Source: JAJPKK01 sp963787675 (GTDB lineage Bacteria > Pseudomonadota > Alphaproteobacteria > Rhizobiales > Xanthobacteraceae). From it: DNA of 64,000 nt. The position numbers and the translations under genes were made by a program. Shown in pieces: positions 25,930 through 34,785 of this stretch (position 1 is its first letter; each line of letters opens with the position of its first letter). The notes beneath the pieces were generated by a model, which saw nothing but the letters and a program-made list of their open reading frames with translations, did no database searches and was not told the origin of the DNA. The DNA lies in contig CAWBDV010000006.1 in assembly GCA_963787675.1 (NCBI GenBank), positions 186,001 through 250,000 on the forward strand, in the 5' to 3' direction.

Positions 25930-27168
25930 ATGGGTGCACGCAATCGTCCAGAGATGCCGTATGGCTGGGGGCGTGTGCCCTATACGCTGGAGGATCGTCT
26001 GCCGTGGATGAATCTTCCTTTCGAGGTCTCCGAATATCATCGACGGATCGAACGCCTGCGTGGCCACATGGCGCAGAATGGCTTGGACGCCCTCGTCGTG
26101 GTGGGCAATCGCGCGGACAACTCCAATATCCGTTACCTCAGCAATTTCGAGGACTTCTACGGAGGCGAAAGCATCATCGTCGTTCCGGCCGTGGGTAACC
26201 CGGGCTTCACGACGAATGCGATCATGCACGGCGAGCCGATGCATTCCGGCATACAGGATTGCTGGATCGAAGACGTTCGTTGTGCGGCTGCCCCCCGGAC
26301 GGTGACCGGAAGCGTCGATCCGGTGACCATTTTCGATCACGTCGAGGATTTCATCAGCGCGTGCGGAGGCGGCAAGGGCAAAATCGGCCTCGTGGGCGAG
26401 TTCAACGTCGGCACGCTGGAAGAATTCCTGAAGCAGCGTTTTCCCGAGGCGAGCGTCAAGCATACGCCGGCCATCCTCACCAACATGCGCGCCATCAAGA
26501 GTCCCGCTGAGATCGCGGTGATGCGCAAGGCCTGTCATCTCGCCGATGTCGGCCTACGGGCGGCTTTGGAAGCCGTTAGACCGGGAGTGAGTGAGTTCGA
26601 CCTGTCGGCAGAGGCAAACTACGCCATGTTCAAGGCGGGCTCGGAGCATCCTGCGTTTGCCATTTCCGTCGCGGCGGGACCGCGTTCCGGTTTCAAACAC
26701 CTCGCGCCCACCCAAAACAAAGTCAAAGAGGGTGACATCGTCTATCTCGACCTCGGTGGACGTTACATGGGTTACTATAGTGATTGTTCGCGGCAGCGTG
26801 TTTGCGGCGAGCCCACGCCCGAGCAGTTGCGCTTCATGGAGACCCAGATCCAGATTGTCGAGGAAGTGACAAAGGCTGCGAGGCCAGGAGCGGTTATTGC
26901 CGATCTGGCAGAAATCGGTATCGAGATTGCCCGCGACGCCGGATACGAGCAGTACTTGTATTTCCGGGGACATGGGATCGGGTGCGCCACCCACGACCTG
27001 CCTTCGTTTGCGCCAGGCAACCCGAAGACGCTCGAAGAAAACATGGTGTTCTGCTTCGAGCCGATGCTTGTCAAAAAGGAGTTCGGTACCGCCTGCTGGG
27101 AGGATATCTGGTGGGTGACCTCCGATCGGGTGGAGCGGCTAAACGAATGCCCTTTCCGGTGGTGGTGA
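25930..27168 (+). CDS. M24-family metallopeptidase (Xaa-Pro dipeptidase / ectoine-hydrolase type)
   Basis: A 412-residue pita-bread enzyme. The N-terminal creatinase-like domain runs through EYHRRIERLRGHMAQNGLDA and ADNSNIRYLSNFEDFYGGE. The C-terminal catalytic domain keeps the five metal ligands: two Asp in VYLDLGGRYMGYYSDCSRQ, His in FRGHGIGCATHDLP, Glu in FCFEPMLVKKE, and a final Glu in RVERLNECPF. Members cleave dipeptides with proline or related amide bonds, including ectoine (DoeA); the substrate here is open. ATG at 25930 has an AAGGAG site. It probably belongs to the IclR-controlled set by its shared upstream palindrome. Confidence 0.86.
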   Translation: MGARNRPEMPYGWGRVPYTLEDRLPWMNLPFEVSEYHRRIERLRGHMAQNGLDALVVVGNRADNSNIRYLSNFEDFYGGESIIVVPAVGNPGFTTNAIMHGEPMHSGIQDCWIEDVRCAAAPRTVTGSVDPVTIFDHVEDFISACGGGKGKIGLVGEFNVGTLEEFLKQRFPEASVKHTPAILTNMRAIKSPAEIAVMRKACHLADVGLRAALEAVRPGVSEFDLSAEANYAMFKAGSEHPAFAISVAAGPRSGFKHLAPTQNKVKEGDIVYLDLGGRYMGYYSDCSRQRVCGEPTPEQLRFMETQIQIVEEVTKAARPGAVIADLAEIGIEIARDAGYEQYLYFRGHGIGCATHDLPSFAPGNPKTLEENMVFCFEPMLVKKEFGTACWEDIWWVTSDRVERLNECPFRWW

Positions 27169-27412
27169 TTAGCCGCCATGAAGGCGGTAAGAGTTGGTTG
27201 TTAGTTCGCGGCATCGCGCAGCCAGAAGCGACTTAGAAGCTGATATCGCGTCGATGAGTTTTCGACTCTTGGGTTCAGACGGATTGCACTACCTACGCGG
27301 GTGAAGACAGCAAATCAGCAGGCGACCGACCAGCGTGCAACCTGAGGTCGGCTCTTCAAAGCCGACGGTGTCTTCGCTAATGTCAGCGTTACAAAAAATA
27401 GGGAGGAAACGA

Positions 27413-29137
27413 ATGAACGGACGTCGCGCCGTCTTCATTGCCGCGCTGCTTGCGACCTCAGCCCTGCACTTGGGCCCCTCGGCGCTGGCGGCCGATGTCA
27501 CAATGGATCGGCTCATTAATGCCGACCGCGAGCCGCAGAATTGGCTCATGAATCACCGCACCTACGATGCGCAGCGCTATTCGCCGCTCGATCGCATCAA
27601 CAAAGGCAATGTGAAGTCGCTGAAACTTGCCTATGCGGTAGCGATCGGCGGCACCGCCGTAAACGAGAACCTGCAATCGACTCCGCTTGCCGAGGATGGT
27701 TACCTCTACGTCGTCGATCAATGGGGTGTGCTTTACAAGATCGACGGCCGCTCGGGCGAGACAGGACGTATCGTCTGGCGAATGGACCCGGGCCAGGAAA
27801 AACTACCGCTCGCGAATCGCGGTGCGGCGCTGTGGGGCAATTTCGTCATCAGCCTGGCGAGCTATCCGGCGCGCGTCATTGCCACGAACAAAGAGACCGG
27901 CAAGGTCGTGTGGGATACCAACCTGGGCGACGGTCAGACCGATATCGAGCTTACAGCCGCGCCTTTGGCGGTGAAGGACAAGATCATCGTCGCCGCTGCC
28001 GGCGGCGACCGTGGCGTTCGTGATTTTATCGCAGCGCTCGACGGCGCAACCGGCAAACTGGTCTGGCGAAAGTACACGGTCCCGGCTCCCGGCGAGCCCG
28101 GTTCGGAGACCTGGAAGGACAAGAATAACGCGTGGCAAACCGGCGGCGCCGCCATGTGGGTGACGGGCTCCTACGATGTCGCGACCAACCAGGTGTTATG
28201 GGGCACGGGCAATCCGGTGCCGATGCTGAATGCGTATTATCGGCCTGGAGACAATCTCTATAGCAACAGCCTCATTTCCTGGGACCCCGACACCGGCAAG
28301 ATGAACTGGTATCATCAATACACGCCGGGCGACATGTGGGACTATGACGAGGCCGGCACACACATCTTGATCGATGGTGGCATTAACGGCCAGCCGCACA
28401 AGCTGATCACGCACCCGGGGCGCAACGGCTTCCTCTATTTGTTCGAAGGTGCCAACGGGCAGACGGTGCTGGCCAAGCCCTACGTTGAGAATATTACCTG
28501 GACCAAAGGCATCGACCAGAAGACCGGTATGCCGCTCGACTACGATCCGGCGAAGGACATCCAGGTCTATGCCGGCGTGCAGGCGATGACGCCGACCAGC
28601 CCTACCAAAAAGCTCTGTCCGTCGCAGCAGGGCGGCAACAATTACTGGTCGGCATCGTATAGCCCTCGGACCAAGCTTCTCTACATCCCATCGCTTTCAA
28701 ACTGCGCCGAAGCCACACTCACGCCTGACCAGCTCAGGATCGGTAATGGGCCCATGTTGGGCGGCCGGTTCAACAACGCCTTTGCGAGAACCGAATTCGA
28801 ACTCGTCGTCGCCGATCCATTCACGGGCGAGGTGAGGAAGCGGTTGCGTTCGCCCTATCCAAACTTCAGTGCCGCTCTCACCACAGCGGGCGGCCTTGTG
28901 TTCACGGGTCTCGGCGATGGAACGTTCATCGCCTATGACGACACAACCCTTGAGCCACTGTGGCAGATCAATGTCGGTGCCGGCTTTAATGCCCCGCCGA
29001 TGACCTTCGAAGCCGGCGGTAAGCAATATCTCGCCATCACGACGGGGCTGAGCCAGTTCTCCAAAGCGCGGCTCGGCATGACTCCTGAACTACGCGAAAT
29101 GCGTAGCCAGACGATGCTGTTCGTCTTCGGGCTATGA
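27413..29137 (+). CDS. PQQ-dependent alcohol dehydrogenase with lanthanide-type active-site signature
   Basis: A 574-residue periplasmic quinoprotein of the methanol/ethanol dehydrogenase family. Signal peptide MNGRRAVFIAALLATSALHL, ending before ADVT. Eight-blade propeller motifs recur (GKLVWRKYTVP, GKMNWYHQYTPGDMWDYDEA). The active-site Asp310 is followed two residues later by Asp312 (W-D-Y-D); this extra Asp marks lanthanide-dependent XoxF/PedH-type enzymes, whereas calcium enzymes have Ala or similar. The metal-ligand Asn is in WGTGNPVP. Two oddities: the usual Glu ligand position reads Asp199 (AAGGDRGVRDF), and the vicinal Cys-Cys before NRG is absent (PLANRGAALWG). No cytochrome c follows. 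ATG at 27413 has GGGAGGA upstream. It lies beside a molybdenum hydroxylase that could oxidise an aldehyde product. Confidence 0.9.
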   Translation: MNGRRAVFIAALLATSALHLGPSALAADVTMDRLINADREPQNWLMNHRTYDAQRYSPLDRINKGNVKSLKLAYAVAIGGTAVNENLQSTPLAEDGYLYVVDQWGVLYKIDGRSGETGRIVWRMDPGQEKLPLANRGAALWGNFVISLASYPARVIATNKETGKVVWDTNLGDGQTDIELTAAPLAVKDKIIVAAAGGDRGVRDFIAALDGATGKLVWRKYTVPAPGEPGSETWKDKNNAWQTGGAAMWVTGSYDVATNQVLWGTGNPVPMLNAYYRPGDNLYSNSLISWDPDTGKMNWYHQYTPGDMWDYDEAGTHILIDGGINGQPHKLITHPGRNGFLYLFEGANGQTVLAKPYVENITWTKGIDQKTGMPLDYDPAKDIQVYAGVQAMTPTSPTKKLCPSQQGGNNYWSASYSPRTKLLYIPSLSNCAEATLTPDQLRIGNGPMLGGRFNNAFARTEFELVVADPFTGEVRKRLRSPYPNFSAALTTAGGLVFTGLGDGTFIAYDDTTLEPLWQINVGAGFNAPPMTFEAGGKQYLAITTGLSQFSKARLGMTPELREMRSQTMLFVFGL

Positions 29138-29180
29138 GGAGCGGGAGAGAAGGCACCGCAGAGCGAACCGCGCCGGACTG

Positions 29181-29371
29181 TTAGCGGCCGAGAGCGGCTG
29201 CGATCTCTTCGAGCGATCGTCCGCGTGTCTCGTATACGAGCATGAAGGCGATCGCTGAGGAGAACAGCAATACACATCCCAGCACCAGGAAGAACGCGAA
29301 GTTCGATGCGTGGGCGCTGACCAGAAGACCAAGCACCGCCGGCGCCAGGAACCGCCGATGCGCTGGGATTT
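29181..29371 (-). pseudogene. C-terminal fragment of an MFS transporter
   Basis: The minus-strand frame reads FLAPAVLGLLVSAHASNFAF, FLVLGCVLLFSSAIAFMLVY, then ETRGRSLEEIAAALGR and stops at 29181. This is the last two helices and the PETKGxSLEEI-type tail of sugar-porter-like MFS transporters. It begins next to the stop codon of the [2Fe-2S] gene, so only about 60 of some 430 residues remain. A deletion joined the two genes. Confidence 0.75.
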
Positions 29372-29914
29372 TCAGCCCTGAACGAGACCCGGCGTCTTCA
29401 AAACCAGATCGCGCACCGCCTGGTAATACCGGACGTAGCCGGTACAGCGGCAGATGTGGCTGTTGAGCGCTTCCTCGATCCTTTTCTCGACGTCTTTGCG
29501 CGCAACGGGAGAACGCTTGAGACTTTCGACAAGCACCGTCGCGGCGTTGACGAAGCCGGGCGTACAGTAGCCGCATTGGAAGGAGAAGTGCTCGACGAAA
29601 GCCTGCTGTACCGGTGAGAGCCGCACGACATTGCCTTGGGCATCCCGCTCGGCATGACCCTCGACGGTCCGCAGCGATTTGCCGGAGAAGTCATGGGCGC
29701 CGGTGATGCAGGTCTGGATTTCCTCCGATCGCCCGTCCGGGTGATCGACGATGACGGTACAGGCGTGGCAAATGCCTTGGCCGCAGCCCATGCGCGCCGT
29801 CAGCCGCAGCTGTTCAGCGAGGAAATCGAGCATCATGAGATCTTCTGGCACGTCGATCGGGCCAACCTGGCGGCCGTTGACGGTGAGCGAGAGTGGGCGA
29901 GTGGCGATGGTCAT
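29372..29914 (-). CDS. [2Fe-2S] small subunit of a molybdenum hydroxylase
   Basis: A 180-residue protein with two iron-sulfur clusters. The plant-type ferredoxin cysteines are in ARMGCGQGICHACTVIV followed by the Cys in IQTCITG; the second cluster uses FQCGYCTPGF and SHICRCTGYVRYYQ. It passes electrons from the molybdopterin subunit. It is coupled to the upstream large subunit by a 4-base overlap. There is no FAD (CoxM-type) subunit gene, so electrons probably go to a cytochrome or quinone, as in isoquinoline 1-oxidoreductase-type two-subunit enzymes. The length with its extended N-terminus is normal. Confidence 0.92.
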   Translation of the reverse strand: MTIATRPLSLTVNGRQVGPIDVPEDLMMLDFLAEQLRLTARMGCGQGICHACTVIVDHPDGRSEEIQTCITGAHDFSGKSLRTVEGHAERDAQGNVVRLSPVQQAFVEHFSFQCGYCTPGFVNAATVLVESLKRSPVARKDVEKRIEEALNSHICRCTGYVRYYQAVRDLVLKTPGLVQG

Positions 29915-32739
29915 GCGCGTTCTCCCCGGATTTTTTCGGCAGTGATCGGCAATTCGTAGAAACGCTTGCCAGTGGCGTTGGCGACGGCGTTGGCAATCGC
30001 CGGCACGATTGCAATCATGACGAGTTCGCCAATCCCCTTCGGTGGGTCAGCTTCAGAACGCGCGGGCAAGACTTCGAGGGTCTGGTTCCACACCGCGACT
30101 TCCGAGGCGCGCGGCAGGTGATAGCGATCCCAGTTCCAGGTCCCGTCACCCGGGCCGTCCTCATAGAGCGGCAGATACTCGTAGAGGGCGTGGCCAACTC
30201 CCATGGCGAGAGCGCCTTGCACTTGTCCCGAGACAAGCTGCGGCACCACCTGACTCCCGCATTCGAGGAACGTATGGTGCGAGAGCACTTCAACATTGCC
30301 GGCCGTCGGATTGACCGCGAGTTCGACCAGGGTCGCGACCGTGCTTTGATGCGTGAGACCGAGGACGTCGCGCACTCCGGGATAACTTACGGAAGACCGC
30401 GCGATGAAATGGAATCCTCCGGACGTCATCAACGCCTTGCGGTCGATGGCGGCGCCGTCTCCATACTGAACCGACAGGCCGTCGACGGATAGCCGCGTCG
30501 GCCCGACGCCGGGTATGTCGAACTCGGCTTCCGCCCACCCTCCGCGGTTGCGGTTGAAGGTGTGGACCGCAACTCCGGTGACGAGACCCATCGCGTGCGC
30601 CTTGGCGGCAACCTGGTCGAGAGGCAACGGCTCGAGACCGCCAGCACTCACCTTACCGTCTGCGAACGTTGCGTCCTCGTACCGCGCCAGTCGCGCCTTG
30701 GCCGCATCCGCGCCTTGCGTCCAGATTGCGAGCGCCGCCGGCCACAGGCCGAAACGTCGAAGCACCTGCGCGGCTTGGCGGGTGGAGTGGCCGTAATAAT
30801 AAACGCCGTTCGACGCTGCCACGTTCGAGCTGAAGCTCGGCGTCCAGCGCGGATCACGCTGCAGTTCGTTCTCTCTGTCCTGGGGTGTCGTGTACGGCTT
30901 TTCAGTCGAGGTCAGCGGCATCTCCGGCCAGTCGACCACACCGAAAGAGGTCCGATCCGGCGCGCGCCCAAGGATATCTCCCACCATCACCGCCTGGGCC
31001 ACGATGGTCCCGGCGCCGATCTCGTTGGCGATATGGCGCAAGGTGATGTGACCCTTGGCGTCGATCACGACCGAAGCAACGCCGGCTTCGGCGCCGGTCC
31101 CGAAGCCGCGTTGGACCTGAGCAAACCCGACGCCATACCTCTTGCCAGGATTTTCGCGCTCAAACTTTGCCCTTCGCTGTTCGCGTTCCGCCCACAGGGG
31201 ATCGGCCCGGGCCTTACGGAGGATTTCCTCGTTGCGCAGTGCGGGGACGTCGGGAGGAACATTCTTTGTCCCGATCGTCGCGATGTTGCGCAGACGCAGT
31301 TCGATCGGATCAATGCCGAGGTGCTCGGCCACCTCATCGACGAGCATTTCGGTCGCTGAAAGTGTCTGCAGCGCGCCATAGCCGCGAGTCGCGCCGGCCT
31401 CGGGAGCGCGCGACGCGAGGGCTGCCGTGGTGACATCGCTCTTCGGGAAATAGTAGAACGACTGTGCCGACTTGGCGCCGGCGTTGCCGACGTTCATCGA
31501 TACGCCAGCGCGGCCGCCGCCGTCATTCTTGAACTCCGCCTTGAATATCTCGAACTTTCCCGTCTTCCGATCGGCGACCAGCGTATCTTTCATCCAGAAG
31601 GCATGACGCTTGATCCCGATCTGGAACTGCTCGAACCGATCGTTGGCAAGGCGCACCGGCCGGCCGTCGCCGTAGAGACCCGCGAGCACGCAATAATAGG
31701 CAAACGCGTTGCGTTCCTTGGCGCCGTAGCCGACGGTATAGGGTACGTGCAGGTCGAGCTTCTTGGTGCGAGCGCCGTCGATTTTGGTCTTCGACAGCAT
31801 CTCGGCGGCGCCGATCGCGACCTCGTAGGGCGATTGCGTCGCCAGCATCATGTGCAGGACGCCACTCGACGTCTCATACCAAGTGTTGCCGTTGTCGGCC
31901 TCTAATGCCGACGCATCCACGGATTGCGAGAAATAATCACGCGACAGCACGAGCTGCGCGTCGCCGGCGGCAGCGATTTCGCGTGCGATGTCGGCCGCCG
32001 CCGCCATGCCCTTTGCCGCGAGGTTGCCGCTCGCATCGCCCGCCGGCCAGACCATGGTATCGCCATCAAACTTGCCGAAAACTGCGGCGTCGAGTTGTGG
32101 TGCGTACCTGCCTTCCGGATCCGGTTGCTCGCTTTGAACGCGAACATAGCGCGCAACACCATAATGCGGCGGTACCTTGGGCCCGGTGTGAGCGCCATAC
32201 CGGACGACATCGCCGTTGAAACGCACCCGTCGTTTGGCCGCGTCATAACGCGCGAAATCCTTGTAAATCAGCAGCGCCACGGGGTGGCCGATCATCGGCG
32301 CCGTGTGGCCTTTCGCGACGAGAATGACCTCGCCGTACGAAGCGGCGTCGGGCATCACGACGCCGTCCCGGACGAGATCCTCGGCGAGGACGATGCGGTC
32401 CGGCTGGAGGTCGCTACCTAGCGCGGAGAGATCGACGCCTTCGAACGTGCGATCCGCCTTGGTGGCGTGGATGAGGAAGGCGTGACTCTGCTGCGTTGGC
32501 CAGCCCGGCATATCGCCGGCACGGAAATCCCGGGTAAAGACCTTTTGGCCGGTGACCTTCGCGATCGCGTCCAACCGGTATTTTGGCTTGCCGTCGGGAC
32601 CGATCCAGCCAGTAGCGAGAGCGTTTTCGTTGCCGACAACCGCTGCCTCCGACCGCGGCGAGACGAAACCGATCCTGATCGCGACGCCGGAGACCACAGT
32701 GGTCTTGATGAATTCACGACGTGATAGTGGAAATCCCAT
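29911..32739 (-). CDS. Molybdopterin-binding large subunit, xanthine dehydrogenase family, Tat-exported
   Basis: A 942-residue molybdenum-cofactor protein of the isoquinoline-oxidoreductase/aldehyde-dehydrogenase type. The start ATG at 32739 has GGAGG upstream, and the N-terminus is a Tat signal (SRREFIKTTVVSGVAIRIGF). Features include YRLDAIAKVTGQKVFTRDF, the Moco-loop YGAKERNAF, GATRGYGALQTLSATEMLVD, EIGAGTIVAQAVMVGDILG and the C-terminal active-site block PPKGIGELVMIAIVPAIANA with the proton-shuttling Glu of the GxGE motif. It should act in the periplasm on an aldehyde or N-heterocycle. It forms a two-gene unit with the [2Fe-2S] subunit and faces away from the amidohydrolase at 33248. Confidence 0.9.
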   Translation of the reverse strand: MGFPLSRREFIKTTVVSGVAIRIGFVSPRSEAAVVGNENALATGWIGPDGKPKYRLDAIAKVTGQKVFTRDFRAGDMPGWPTQQSHAFLIHATKADRTFEGVDLSALGSDLQPDRIVLAEDLVRDGVVMPDAASYGEVILVAKGHTAPMIGHPVALLIYKDFARYDAAKRRVRFNGDVVRYGAHTGPKVPPHYGVARYVRVQSEQPDPEGRYAPQLDAAVFGKFDGDTMVWPAGDASGNLAAKGMAAAADIAREIAAAGDAQLVLSRDYFSQSVDASALEADNGNTWYETSSGVLHMMLATQSPYEVAIGAAEMLSKTKIDGARTKKLDLHVPYTVGYGAKERNAFAYYCVLAGLYGDGRPVRLANDRFEQFQIGIKRHAFWMKDTLVADRKTGKFEIFKAEFKNDGGGRAGVSMNVGNAGAKSAQSFYYFPKSDVTTAALASRAPEAGATRGYGALQTLSATEMLVDEVAEHLGIDPIELRLRNIATIGTKNVPPDVPALRNEEILRKARADPLWAEREQRRAKFERENPGKRYGVGFAQVQRGFGTGAEAGVASVVIDAKGHITLRHIANEIGAGTIVAQAVMVGDILGRAPDRTSFGVVDWPEMPLTSTEKPYTTPQDRENELQRDPRWTPSFSSNVAASNGVYYYGHSTRQAAQVLRRFGLWPAALAIWTQGADAAKARLARYEDATFADGKVSAGGLEPLPLDQVAAKAHAMGLVTGVAVHTFNRNRGGWAEAEFDIPGVGPTRLSVDGLSVQYGDGAAIDRKALMTSGGFHFIARSSVSYPGVRDVLGLTHQSTVATLVELAVNPTAGNVEVLSHHTFLECGSQVVPQLVSGQVQGALAMGVGHALYEYLPLYEDGPGDGTWNWDRYHLPRASEVAVWNQTLEVLPARSEADPPKGIGELVMIAIVPAIANAVANATGKRFYELPITAEKIRGERA

Positions 32740-33247
32740 CGCCGCTCCTCCTTTTGACCCTGATGCTGAACGGAGATTGCTCCTCATCCGGGACCAGTAC
32801 AATAAGGTTGCTACTGTTCTCCGTGCACTGCGATGCATTTCCAACAACTGACACCTCGCGCCCTATCGACGACGGGACGCAAAGCCCGTCGGGAAGCACG
32901 CGATCGATTGGTGATTGGCTTGCAGCGTCAATTTCCGTCTGCTTGGAGGCTGTGCGGCCAGGGACTTCAGTCGACCCGACGGACGAAAGACGGACTAAAG
33001 ATCGTATCCTTGTCGCCGTTCACGCGCTGGTTGGCCCGCGATCGTAGTTTGGCCGCCCGGACGAGAATAACTGCTCGCGCGTCAGCGTGGTCGAATGGGA
33101 CGCGACATCGAAACCGCGACCGACGCAGCGGTCGCCTCCGCTGCAAATCGCGCGTCAGCCACGCATCTGCATGTCATTCGAAGATGGTCGGGAATTTCCC
33201 ACGCTCTGGTGACGCGAGCACTTCGCGAACTGGACGTCTAGGACGCC
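32740..33247. other. Divergent intergenic region, 508 bases
   Basis: No supported gene. One small frame at 33095-33241 (48 codons, ending WSGISHALVTRALRELDV) has a faint look of a helix-turn-helix end but no ribosome site; I do not call it. The region must hold the promoters of the molybdenum hydroxylase (leftward) and the dihydropyrimidinase-like gene (rightward). AGGA lies 6 bases before the ATG at 33248. Confidence 0.4.
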
Positions 33248-34723
33248 ATGGCGCACGATGATAGCGCCAATCTACCTGTAACAAAGACTGATACGGAACA
33301 CATGACCATGGCGGCATCCAGCACCCGACCCGCGGCGCTCGACCTGATTGTCCGTAACGGCGCCGTTGTCATTCCGGGGCTCGGTACGTTCCATGCGGAC
33401 ATCGGTATCGCTGACGGCAAGATCGCTGTTATTAGCCGCGGCCTCGGCGAATCTGCTGCCGAGGTTTATGACGCGAGCGGCCTCACCGTGCTGCCGGGCA
33501 TCTTCGATCCGCACATCCATATCGGCAACGAACAGTCTTACGAGAGCGAGGCCGAGACTGAAACCCGCGCCGCCATCCTCGGCGGCGTGACGACGGTCGG
33601 GATTTTCCTGCGCAGCCTTGAGGACTCCTATTTCGACCACTTGCCTGCATTCTGTGCGGCGATGAACGAGCGCAGCTACGTCGACTCGGTGTTTCATCCG
33701 CAGATCTTCACCGAGCAGCAGATCGAGGAAATTCCGCGCTATGCCGAGCAATACGGCATCCGTTCGTTCAAGTTCTACCTGTCCGGAATGCCCGGGATCG
33801 TCAAATCAGTAACCGATGACGTCTTGCTGAAAGGCTTCCGCACGGTCGCATCGCTTGGACCGGATGCCGTCGCCTGCGTTCACTGCGAAACCGGAGCACT
33901 GATTGACCGGGCGCGCGATGAACTCAAGGCGCACAAGCCCGAGGGGACACTGGCCGACTGGGAGGATGCGCATCCTGCTGTCGCTGAGGCGCTCGCGATT
34001 CAGACCGCTGTTTATCTCGCCAGTGTTGCGGGCGCCCATCTCTATGTCGTTCACCTGTCGAGCCGACAGGGGCTTGAAGTCGTGCGCCGGGCGCGGCGCG
34101 CCGGATTTCGTTTCACGGTTGAGACCACCACGCCTTATCTGGGGATCAACAGCAGCGATTCGAACGGATTTCTCGCAAAGATGGTTCCCCCTGTCCGCAC
34201 GCCGGAGCATCAGATTGCGCTCTGGGAGGGATTTCTGGACGGCTCCATCAATACGGTAGGCACCGACAACACCTCGCGGGTCCGCGCCACCAAGAGACCC
34301 GAGGCCGGATTACACGGATCGCGTCCGGGCTTGCCGGCGCTCGGCACGCACGTTCCGGCGCTACTGCACTACGGGCGCGAGCGTGGTGTTCCGTTGGAGA
34401 TTCTGGTCGAACGCGCGACGCGCAGTCCCGCGCGCGTCTATGGCATCTATCCGCAGAAGGGCACGATTGCGATTGGCTCCGACGCCGACCTTGTCATCGT
34501 TGATCTCGAACAGGAGCGGGCGGTGCGGGCCGAAGATCTGCAGGGAATGTCGGACTTCTCTCCGTTTGAGGGGAAGCGGCTGCGCGGCTGGCCAGTCGCA
34601 ACCATCAAGGCCGGCAAAATCATCGCACGCGACGGAAAGATCGTCGCAAGCGCGAATGGCCGCTATCTTCCGCGCCGGCCGGGGCGGGCGCATCAGCTCG
34701 AATGGTTTGCGACGTCGGCTTGA
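33248..34723 (+). CDS. Dihydropyrimidinase/dihydroorotase-like amidohydrolase
   Basis: A 491-residue binuclear amidohydrolase. Metal ligands: HIH in GIFDPHIHIGNEQSYESE, bridging Lys in RSFKFYLSGMPG, His in ACVHCETGALIDR, His in LYVVHLSSRQGLEVV and catalytic Asp in NTVGTDNTSRVRA. The late motif PQKGTIAIGSDADLVIVD is typical of dihydropyrimidinases and hydantoinases. Sequence between the first metal site and the Lys differs from canonical enzymes, so the ring substrate is probably unusual. The start at 33248 has a ribosome site (AGGA); a shorter start at 33302 is possible. It converges with the binding-protein gene at 34786 and may belong with the downstream N-compound pathway. Confidence 0.86.
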   Translation: MAHDDSANLPVTKTDTEHMTMAASSTRPAALDLIVRNGAVVIPGLGTFHADIGIADGKIAVISRGLGESAAEVYDASGLTVLPGIFDPHIHIGNEQSYESEAETETRAAILGGVTTVGIFLRSLEDSYFDHLPAFCAAMNERSYVDSVFHPQIFTEQQIEEIPRYAEQYGIRSFKFYLSGMPGIVKSVTDDVLLKGFRTVASLGPDAVACVHCETGALIDRARDELKAHKPEGTLADWEDAHPAVAEALAIQTAVYLASVAGAHLYVVHLSSRQGLEVVRRARRAGFRFTVETTTPYLGINSSDSNGFLAKMVPPVRTPEHQIALWEGFLDGSINTVGTDNTSRVRATKRPEAGLHGSRPGLPALGTHVPALLHYGRERGVPLEILVERATRSPARVYGIYPQKGTIAIGSDADLVIVDLEQERAVRAEDLQGMSDFSPFEGKRLRGWPVATIKAGKIIARDGKIVASANGRYLPRRPGRAHQLEWFATSA

Positions 34724-34785
34724 GTTCCGCCGCCTTCGCATCGGTGCGCCGCGTTCGGAGCGCCTGAGCAGGCACGCTGCGCTCG

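Noticed and set aside
29372..32739. Three-subunit CO dehydrogenase/xanthine dehydrogenase operon
   Set aside because: There is no FAD-binding medium subunit, and the large subunit has a Tat signal, which fits two-subunit periplasmic enzymes instead.
33095..33241. 48-codon frame ending VTRALRELDV as a small regulator
   Set aside because: No ribosome site and only a faint resemblance to a helix-turn-helix end.
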